Shown: one piece after another, positions 1 to 5,999 of the stretch
How positions within the stretch are numbered: position 1 is the first letter of the stretch
Layout of the letters: each line of letters starts with the position of its first letter
NCBI GenBank assembly: GCA_021789795.1
Contig: JAJYJA010000088.1
Location: 1 to 9,727, forward strand
DNA from: Deltaproteobacteria bacterium
GTDB lineage: Bacteria; Desulfobacterota; Desulfobulbia; Desulfobulbales; VMSU01
Length of the DNA stretch: 9,727 nucleotides
Direction: 5' to 3'
Translations under genes and position numbers: made by a program
Notes under the pieces: generated by a model
The model's database searches: none
What the model was told of the DNA's origin: nothing
The model's input: only the letters and a program-made list of their open reading frames with translations

Positions 1-262
1 CCTGAGCACCGAGGGCCTGCTGCACCTGATGGGGCTGCTGGTGCGGAAATCCGGCAAACGGGCGGTGTCGCTCTACGTCACGGAGTTAAGCCGCCAGGCC
101 ACCCACATCCAGGGCGCCGAACTGAAGCAGATGGGCTACCCGCCCGGCCCCCTCTACGCCACCATCTTGAACCACCTGCTGGAGGCCAGGCTCGATGGGC
201 TGGTGCAAAATGCCGAGGATGAGGCGGCCTTCTTGAGGCAACACTACCCCTTGCCGGGATAG
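1..262 (+). CDS. CCA tRNA nucleotidyltransferase / poly(A) polymerase family, C-terminal fragment
   Basis: Only the last 86 or so codons are in the window, read from base 2 to the TAG at 260-262. The visible segment 'GAELKQMGYPPGPLYATIL' followed by 'LLEARLDGLV' and an acidic 'NAEDEAAFLRQHY' tail matches the C-terminal helical end of class II CCA-adding / poly(A) polymerase enzymes. In deltaproteobacterial members these often carry CBS and DHH domains upstream. The family adds or repairs the 3' CCA of tRNAs in the cytoplasm. The catalytic nucleotidyltransferase head lies off the left edge, so activity cannot be judged. The site-2 protease gene follows 105 bases downstream in the same direction, a pairing I recall from Desulfuromonadales-type genomes. 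An alternative is a paralogous poly(A) polymerase of the same superfamily. Confidence 0.75.
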   Translation, partial: LSTEGLLHLMGLLVRKSGKRAVSLYVTELSRQATHIQGAELKQMGYPPGPLYATILNHLLEARLDGLVQNAEDEAAFLRQHYPLPG

Positions 263-332
263 CGGGCGGCGGGCTGGCCTGGTTCTGGCCTCATGCCTTG
301 CCTGTTTGCAAGACCTGACCCCGAAAGTCAGC

Positions 333-360
333 TTGACATTTTGGCGATTGGCTCTATGCT
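333..360 (+). promoter_or_regulatory. sigma70-type promoter for the site-2 protease gene
   Basis: A perfect TTGACA (333-338) is separated by 16 bases from TATGCT (355-360). A start point 7-8 bases beyond the -10 box would fall at about 367-368, on or next to the ATG at 368, giving a leaderless or nearly leaderless mRNA. No Shine-Dalgarno sequence precedes that ATG, which fits. The promoter lies inside the region that an upstream start at 293 would translate, so it argues against that start. Confidence 0.55.
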
Positions 361-367
361 GTCGCCC

Positions 368-991
368 ATGAATATCAATCACCTGCTACAGCAGCTGGTC
401 ATCACCGCCCCGCCCTTTCTCTTCGCGCTCACCGTGCACGAGTTCGCCCACGGCTACGTGGCCTATAAGCTGGGCGACCCCACCGCCGCCCGCCTAGGCC
501 GCCTGAGCTTAAACCCCATGAAACACCTGGACCCCCTGGGGGTGCTGGCCTTCTTTCTGACCAAGATCGGCTGGGCCAAGCCGGTGCCCATCGATGCCCG
601 TTATTTCCGGAATCCGGGCCGGGACATGCTGCTGGTGGCCCTGGCCGGGCCGGGGATCAACCTGGCCCTGGCGGTGGCCAGCACCCTGTCCGCCAAGGTC
701 ATCATCTTCGCCAGCGCCGGGTTGCCCGCCTTCCTGGTGCTGCCTCTCTTGCAGATGACGGTGGCCAGCATCTGGATCAACCTGATGCTCGCGGTCTTCA
801 ACCTGGTGCCCATCCCGCCCCTGGACGGCAGCAGGGTGCTCAGCTCCCTCCTGCCGTCCCATATGGCCAGGAGTTACGCCAGGCTAGAGCCCTACGGCTT
901 CATCATCGTGCTGATCCTCTTCTACACCGGCCTTCTTCCCCGCCTCATCATGCCCATCGTCTCCTTCGCCCAGAATCTGATCATGGGCTAG
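368..991 (+). CDS. Site-2 protease family protein (M50 metalloprotease, YwhC-like)
   Basis: A 207-residue integral membrane zinc metalloprotease. The HExxH zinc motif is at residues 24-28 (HEFAH) inside the first hydrophobic segment. The third zinc ligand is the Asp of 'NLVPIPPLDG' (residues 145-154). A conserved 'AGPGIN' (93-98) lies between them. Several further hydrophobic stretches and the short length, without PDZ or CBS domains, place it in the minimal YwhC-like M50 group. Family members cut substrates within the membrane; the substrate here is unknown. The same frame is open from an ATG at 293 and has another ATG at 356. I chose 368 because the promoter at 333-360 would start transcription there and because 'MNINHLLQQL' leads straight into the first membrane segment. 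It follows the CCA-enzyme gene and runs into the convergent yajC unit. Confidence 0.85.
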   Translation: MNINHLLQQLVITAPPFLFALTVHEFAHGYVAYKLGDPTAARLGRLSLNPMKHLDPLGVLAFFLTKIGWAKPVPIDARYFRNPGRDMLLVALAGPGINLALAVASTLSAKVIIFASAGLPAFLVLPLLQMTVASIWINLMLAVFNLVPIPPLDGSRVLSSLLPSHMARSYARLEPYGFIIVLILFYTGLLPRLIMPIVSFAQNLIMG

Positions 992-1018
992 CAGGCCCGG
1001 CCAAACCCAGCCCCAAAA

Positions 1019-1056
1019 CACGAACGGCGCACCCCTTGCGGGATACGCCGTTCGTG
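1019..1056 (-). terminator. Hairpin terminator of the mnmG-tgt-yajC unit
   Basis: Perfect 11-base arms CACGAACGGCG (1019-1029) and CGCCGTTCGTG (1046-1056) enclose a 16-base loop that can form a small CCC/GGG helix. On the minus strand the hairpin is followed by TTTTGGGG (complement of 1011-1018), a short U run. It lies about 40 bases past the yajC stop. On the plus strand no T run follows, so it terminates the minus-strand unit better than the protease gene, though it may slow transcription from both sides. Confidence 0.7.
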
Positions 1057-1097
1057 CCTGCCCTCATGCCCGATGAGGTCTAGACCCTGGGAAGCGC

Positions 1098-1460
1098 TCA
1101 GCCACCCGTCTTGGTGGGGCAGGAGTCCTGCTGCTTGCCCGTATTGTTTACCGTCCCCAGGATATAGGGCCGGGAGACCTTGACCCGCACCCCGTCCGCC
1201 ACCTCCAGGGTGACCACGGTGTCGGTGAGCCCGGTGACGGTGCCGATCAGCCCGCCGCTCGAGACCACCAGGTCGCCCTTCTTCAGGCCGGTCAGGAAGT
1301 CCTGATGCTCGCGGGCCTTCTTCTGCTGGGGCCGGATCAGGAGAAAGTAGAAGACCACGAAGATCAGGATCAGGGGTAGAAATTGCCCCAACTGGCCCAA
1401 AGGGCCGCCGGGTGCGGCTGGGGCGGCGCCCGCCGCCTGCGCGATGCTTGCTCCGAACAT
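1098..1460 (-). CDS. yajC: Preprotein translocase subunit YajC
   Basis: 120 residues with the YajC layout: a short Ala/Gly/Pro-rich N-terminus, one membrane helix at about residues 28-42 (LPLILIFVVFYFLLIRP), then the diagnostic 'RPQQKKAREHQDFLTGLKKGD'-type stretch and a small beta-rich cytoplasmic domain ('SGGLIGTVTGL...VTLEVADGVRVKVSR'). YajC associates with SecDF in the inner membrane and assists Sec-dependent export and membrane protein insertion. An AGCGGAGG Shine-Dalgarno sequence lies 7 bases before the ATG, a clear start. The gene is 36 bases after tgt, as in the widespread tgt-yajC-secDF cluster. However, a terminator follows and secD/secF are absent at this site. Confidence 0.95.
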   Translation of the reverse strand: MFGASIAQAAGAAPAAPGGPLGQLGQFLPLILIFVVFYFLLIRPQQKKAREHQDFLTGLKKGDLVVSSGGLIGTVTGLTDTVVTLEVADGVRVKVSRPYILGTVNNTGKQQDSCPTKTGG

Positions 1461-1496
1461 GGTGTAACCTCCGCTGTTGGTTGTTGACCGATCGTC

Positions 1497-2615
<1,119 letters not shown>

Positions 2616-2618
2616 GGC

Positions 2619-4496
2619 CTAGAGCGCCCCCCGTTTCTTGAGTTGCACCTGCAAGACCCCGATCGCCGCCGGGGTGACCCCCGAGATCCGGGAGGCCTGG
2701 CCCAGGGAGCGGGGCCGCACCCGGCTGAGCTTCTCCACCACCTCGTGGGACAGGCCGGCCAGGGCCGGGTAGTCGAGGTCGTCGGGCAGGAGGACGTCCT
2801 CGAATCGGCGGAAGCGGGCCACCTGCTCCTCCTGCCGTTTGACGTAGCCCTCGTACTTGACCTCCAGTTCCACCTCCCGCGCCACCTCCGGGGACACGGC
2901 GAGAGGCCGCGCCACCCCCGGCAGGTCGAGCAGGGCGCCCATGCTCAGCTCGGGCCGCCGCAGCAGCTCGATCAGGGTGGCCGGCTGGCGCAGGGGGGCG
3001 GTGCCCAGGGCGCGCAGCCGGTCGTTTAGCGCCTCGCCGGGCTTGACGGTGGCGCGGCCCAGCCAGGAGAGGGTCTGGGCGATGCCCTCCCGCTTGCAAG
3101 TCATGCGGGCGTAGGCCTCGTCGTCCACCAGGCCCAGACGGCGGCCGGTCTCGGTGAGCCTTAAATCGGCGTTGTCTTCCCGGAGCAGCAGCCGGTACTC
3201 GGCCCGGGAGGTGAACAGCCGGTAGGGCTCCTTGGTGCCCAGGGTGACCAGGTCGTCGATCAGCACCCCGGTGTAGGCCTGCGAGCGGTCGAGGATCAGG
3301 GGCGGCTCCTCGCGCACCGAGCGCACCGCGTTGATCCCGGCGACCAGCCCTTGCGCCGCCGCCTCCTCGTAGCCCGAGGTGCCGTTGATCTGGCCGGCCA
3401 GGAAGAGCCCGGCCAGGCGTTTCACCTCCAGCGAGGGCTTGAGCTCCCGGGGATCGACATAGTCGTACTCGATGGCGTAGCCGGGGCGGATGATCCGGGC
3501 CTTTTCCAGGCCGGGGATGCTCTGGATCATGGCCACCTGCACGTCGAAGGGCAGGCTGGTGGGCACCCCGTTGGGATAGACCTCCACCGTCTCTAGGCCC
3601 TCCGGCTCCAGGAAGATCTGGTGCCGGAGCTTGTCTGGGAAACGGGCGATCTTGTCCTCGATCGACGGGCAATAGCGGGCGCCCACCCCCTTGATCACCC
3701 CGGTGAACATGGGCGAGCGGTCGAGGCCGGCACGGATGATGTCGTGGGTGCGCTGGTTGGTGTAGGTGACGTGGCAGGGCAACTGGGGCAGCGGCGGCGG
3801 GCCTTGACTGGCGAAGGAGAACAGGTGGGGCGGGTCGTCGCCGGGTTGGGCCTCCAGCCCCGAGTAGTCGATGGTGGTGCCGTCCAGCCGGGGGGTGGTG
3901 CCGGTCTTCATCCGGCCCATGGTCAGGCCCAGGCTCTGCAGGTGCGCGGGTAGCGACCGGGAGGGGACATCCCCCATCCGGCCAGCGGGAAAGCTCTTCA
4001 GCCCGATGTGGATTAGGCCGTTTAAGAAGGTGCCGGTGGCGATCACCACCGCCGAGGCGGTGATGGTCTCGTCCAGGGAGGTGACCACCCCCTGCACCCG
4101 GCCATCGGCCACCAGCAGGCGATCGACCACGGTCTGGCGGAGGTCGAGGCCAGGCTGGCGTTCGAGCACCGACTTCATCCGCAGCCGGTAGAGAAGGCGG
4201 TCGGCCTGGGCCCGGGAGGACCAGACCGCCGGGCCCTTGCTGGTGTTGAGGCGTCGGAATTGGATGGCGGTGGCGTCGATGTTTTTAGCCATCTCGCCGC
4301 CTAGCGCGTCGATCTCTTTTACCAGATGCCCCTTGGCCAGACCGCCGATGGCCGGGTTGCAGGACATGGCGCCGATGCCGTCGGCGTTGATGATCGCCGC
4401 CAGGGTGCGGCAGCCCATGCGGGCCGCGGCCAGGGCCGCCTCGCAACCGGCGTGGCCGGCGCCGATGACGATGATGTCGTAGGCGGGGGAGGGCAT
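2619..4496 (-). CDS. mnmG: tRNA uridine 5-carboxymethylaminomethyl modification enzyme MnmG (GidA)
   Basis: 625 residues, the usual size. With MnmE it makes cmnm5U at the wobble position 34 of several tRNAs, using FAD, NADH and methylenetetrahydrofolate. Seen in the sequence are the N-terminal FAD-binding motif 'IGAGHAGCEAALAAARMG' (about 11-28) and 'SCNPAIGGLAKGHLVKEID', with Cys46 matching the E. coli redox Cys47. 'ARYCPSIEDKI' carries Cys276, matching Cys277. 'GQINGTSGYEEAAAQGL' and 'FTSRAEYRLLLREDNAD' follow, and the C-terminus is the helical 'ISGVTPAAIGVLQVQLKKRG'. The start is the usual one, just before the FAD motif, although I see no strong Shine-Dalgarno sequence. It is first in the mnmG-tgt-yajC unit, downstream of the tRNA-Ala scar and its terminator. 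mnmE is not in the window. Confidence 0.97.
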   Translation of the reverse strand: MPSPAYDIIVIGAGHAGCEAALAAARMGCRTLAAIINADGIGAMSCNPAIGGLAKGHLVKEIDALGGEMAKNIDATAIQFRRLNTSKGPAVWSSRAQADRLLYRLRMKSVLERQPGLDLRQTVVDRLLVADGRVQGVVTSLDETITASAVVIATGTFLNGLIHIGLKSFPAGRMGDVPSRSLPAHLQSLGLTMGRMKTGTTPRLDGTTIDYSGLEAQPGDDPPHLFSFASQGPPPLPQLPCHVTYTNQRTHDIIRAGLDRSPMFTGVIKGVGARYCPSIEDKIARFPDKLRHQIFLEPEGLETVEVYPNGVPTSLPFDVQVAMIQSIPGLEKARIIRPGYAIEYDYVDPRELKPSLEVKRLAGLFLAGQINGTSGYEEAAAQGLVAGINAVRSVREEPPLILDRSQAYTGVLIDDLVTLGTKEPYRLFTSRAEYRLLLREDNADLRLTETGRRLGLVDDEAYARMTCKREGIAQTLSWLGRATVKPGEALNDRLRALGTAPLRQPATLIELLRRPELSMGALLDLPGVARPLAVSPEVAREVELEVKYEGYVKRQEEQVARFRRFEDVLLPDDLDYPALAGLSHEVVEKLSRVRPRSLGQASRISGVTPAAIGVLQVQLKKRGAL

Positions 4497-4550
4497 GGTG
4501 GCGCTTGTCGTGGAGATTGACCATCCGGGCGCAAAAAACCCGCAAGGTAA

Positions 4551-4591
4551 CTGAAAAACCCCGCAAGCCTTGCAGCTTCGGGGTTTTTCAG
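4551..4591 (-). terminator. Strong hairpin terminator behind the tRNA-Ala remnant
   Basis: Perfect 13-base arms CTGAAAAACCCCG (4551-4563) and CGGGGTTTTTCAG (4579-4591) surround a loop that extends the stem further (AAGC/GCTT with one bulged base). The five Ts at the end of the right arm give intrinsic-terminator character in either direction. It lies 38 bases downstream, on the minus strand, of the tRNA-Ala 3' fragment, so it most simply is the original terminator of that tRNA gene. It also insulates mnmG from anything read through from the island. Confidence 0.75.
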
Positions 4592-4629
4592 GGATATGGC
4601 GGAACTTGCTGGAATGTTTAAATATTTAA

Positions 4630-4658
4630 TGGTGGAGCTAAGCTCCATCGAACCGCAG
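4630..4658 (-). repeat. 3' end of a tRNA-Ala gene, probable integration (att) scar
   Basis: Read on the minus strand, this is CTGCGGTTCGAT, then GGA, then GCTTAGCTCCACCA. It matches the 3' part of a typical bacterial tRNA-Ala (T-loop GGTTCGAT, acceptor strand TAGCTCC, discriminator A, CCA) except for three bases in the T-stem, where CCC is expected. No D-arm, anticodon arm or 5' acceptor strand lies upstream, so this is not a tRNA gene. A fragment with the tRNA's own terminator behind it is what remains when an element integrates at a tRNA 3' end. The intact tRNA-Ala would then lie at the far end of the element, to the right of this window. The comparison tRNA is from memory, not from a search. 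Confidence 0.55.
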
Positions 4659-4706
4659 TGCCAACTAGCTGAAAATAAAATATTTGTCTATTTGGTGATT
4701 ATCGCT

Positions 4707-4730
4707 GTTACCCCCAGAGTTACCCCCAGG
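4707..4730 (+). repeat. Tandem 12-base direct repeat GTTACCCCCAGA/G
   Basis: Two adjacent copies, GTTACCCCCAGA and GTTACCCCCAGG, differ at one base. A looser pair with the same period, GTTGCCCCACAA and GTCACCCCCCAA, lies at 4908-4931 in the same reading frame. Read as codons both give a 'VTPx' tetrapeptide repeat (VTPR-VTPR, then VAPQ-VTPQ). They may therefore be remnants of a Pro-Thr linker in a degraded gene, or arm-type recombinase sites next to the att scar. Confidence 0.5.
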
Positions 4731-4907
4731 TGATTGGCATTGATCTGCTCTTTATTTATCTACATGTACCATGACGGCCAAGGTCAAGGCAAGTGGATTG
4801 TGGCGTGGAATGTCCCATCCGATGAGAGGGAGAAAACTCGGGAGAAAGGAATTGCCTGTTTGCCTACAGCCGGTTACCGTGATGCCGTTCTGGCCTCCAC
4901 CCCCTAA

Positions 4908-5155
4908 GTTGCCCCACAAGTCACCCCCCAAGCCCGGCAGCTGCTCTTGGTCATTAAGGATGCCATGAGCAGTGAGGCGTTGCAAAGCGCCTTGATTTGC
5001 AAGACCGCAAGTCATTGCGGGAACGTTGCCTCAAGTCGGCTGTGGAGGATGGACCACTGGAAATGACCATCTCCGGCAAGCCCAACAGCCGTTTGCAGAA
5101 ATATCGTTTGACCGAAACGGGGTGCCAACTGGCGCGCTATCTTTCCAATTGTTGA
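4908..5155 (+). pseudogene. Frameshifted remnant of a C-terminal winged-helix-like domain (Fic / AlbA_2-type proteins)
   Basis: From 4908, just after an in-frame TAA, the frame reads VAPQVTPQARQLLLVIKDA then MSSEALQSAL up to 4994. Reading continues one frame over as LQDRKSLRERCLKSAVEDG, PLEMTISGKPNSRLQKYRLTE and a TGA at 5153-5155. Together these match, from memory, the tail seen at the C-terminus of many Fic-family and AlbA_2/ATP-binding regulator proteins (a 'VTPQVTPQV' linker, 'ELQ..LGLKDRKHFRERYL.PAL..GLIEMTIPDKPNSRLQKYRLT'). One missing base at 4994-4996 separates the halves, and the protein's main domain is absent upstream. I read it as a decayed gene end left in the island, not a working gene. 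Confidence 0.65.
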
Positions 5156-5161
5156 GCAACG

Positions 5162-5182
5162 ACTGGCCAAGGTGAGGCCAGT
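5162..5182 (+). repeat. Perfect 7-base inverted repeat before the DUF429-like gene
   Basis: ACTGGCC (5162-5168) and GGCCAGT (5176-5182) are separated by 7 bases. No T run follows, so it is a poor terminator. It sits between the remnant's stop and the ribosome binding site of the next gene, where an operator or an mRNA leader hairpin would be. A possible GTG start at 5172 lies in its loop, which makes that start less likely. Confidence 0.4.
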
Positions 5183-5204
5183 GCAATCGTCAAAGGTTAC
5201 TGTT

Positions 5205-5990
5205 ATGTCATCACCATTATTCTGCCGCTACATAGGCATCGACTATTCCGGTGCCGAAACACCGACTGCCAGCCTCAAGGGGCTGCGAGTCTATGAGGGG
5301 AGCCTGGAGCATGAGCCGGTCGAGGTGCCACCGCCGCCCGGACCTAAAAAGTATTGGACTCGTCAAGGGTTAGCAGAGTGGTTGGCGGAGAGCTTGTCCG
5401 GAACGGTCCCTACGGTGGTTGGCATTGATCACAGTTTTTCCTTTCCCCTGCGCTATTTCGAAGTTCATCGTTTGCCGCCGGATTGGCCGTCCTTCCTCGA
5501 TGATTTTCAACAGCATTGGCCCACGGACAACACAAACACCTATGTGGATTTCGTCCGCGACGGCCTGCGCGGCAACGGCGAGGCACGTGGCGGGAGTTCC
5601 CGCTGGCGGAGATTGACCGAGGAGCGGGTAGGGGCCAAATCGGTATTCCATTTCGACGTGCCTGGTTCGGTCGCCAAATCGACCCATGCCGGACTCCCGT
5701 GGCTGCGCTATCTGCGCAACCAGCTTGGGGAGCGGATTCATTTCTGGCCCTTTGACGGCTGGGAGCCTCCGGCAGGGCGCTCAACCGTGGCCGAAGTCTA
5801 CCCCTCCCTGTGGAGCCGGAGCTACCCGCGAGAGGACCGCACCCCCGATCAGCAGGACGCCTATGCGGCAGCCGCTTGGCTGCGGCAGACCGACCTCGAC
5901 GGCACGCTTGCCAGTTTTTTCAAACCATCCATGCTGCCTGGTCAGTACCCTGTTGCCAGGGTCGAGGGCTGGATTCTCGGAGTGAAGTGA
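5205..5990 (+). CDS. DUF429-like protein, predicted RNase H-fold nuclease
   Basis: 261 residues from ATG 5205, which has AAAGG 8 bases upstream. The frame is open further to a GTG at 5172, but that lies in a hairpin loop and has no good ribosome site. Spaced acidic motifs resemble DUF429 and related RNase H-fold proteins: 'YIGIDYSGAE' (Asp13), 'VVGIDHSFSFP' (Asp75), 'VAEVYPSLW' (Glu197) and 'PDQQDAYAAAAWL' (Asp215, Asp218). In such folds the first Asp, the Glu and the last Asp bind metal. There is no signal peptide or membrane segment, so it is probably cytoplasmic. Its stop overlaps the Shine-Dalgarno sequence of the SWIM gene, so the two are probably co-transcribed. Nuclease activity and a nucleic-acid substrate are inference; the family has no well-established function that I know of. 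Confidence 0.7.
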   Translation: MSSPLFCRYIGIDYSGAETPTASLKGLRVYEGSLEHEPVEVPPPPGPKKYWTRQGLAEWLAESLSGTVPTVVGIDHSFSFPLRYFEVHRLPPDWPSFLDDFQQHWPTDNTNTYVDFVRDGLRGNGEARGGSSRWRRLTEERVGAKSVFHFDVPGSVAKSTHAGLPWLRYLRNQLGERIHFWPFDGWEPPAGRSTVAEVYPSLWSRSYPREDRTPDQQDAYAAAAWLRQTDLDGTLASFFKPSMLPGQYPVARVEGWILGVK

Positions 5991-5999
5991 GGAGTCGTA

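Larger units (their letters stand above)
4497..5171. other. Gene-poor boundary region between core and accessory genes
   Basis: About 675 bases without an intact gene. From left to right it holds the mnmG leader and terminator hairpin, the tRNA-Ala 3' fragment, an AT-rich stretch (about 4605-4700), a pair of 12-base tandem repeats (4707-4730), a stretch with no recognisable product (4734-4907), and the remnant at 4908-5155. The frame starting at 4734 is open for 57 codons to a TAA at 4905 but gives no protein I recognise. Base composition shifts from the very GC-rich core to AT-rich and then moderately GC-rich sequence, as expected at an insertion junction. Confidence 0.6.

Noticed and set aside
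1077..1086. Ten-base palindrome GGTCTAGACC near the yajC stop
   Set aside because: Short and isolated; expected by chance in a window of this size and already adjacent to a better hairpin.
4630..4720. A complete tRNA gene on the minus strand
   Set aside because: Only the T-loop and 3' acceptor side can be matched; no D-arm, anticodon arm or 5' acceptor strand is present, and the T-stem is broken by a three-base mismatch.
4752..5015. Minus-strand 87-codon and plus-strand 65-codon frames in the boundary region
   Set aside because: Neither resembles a known protein, and both overlap the better-supported frameshifted remnant.
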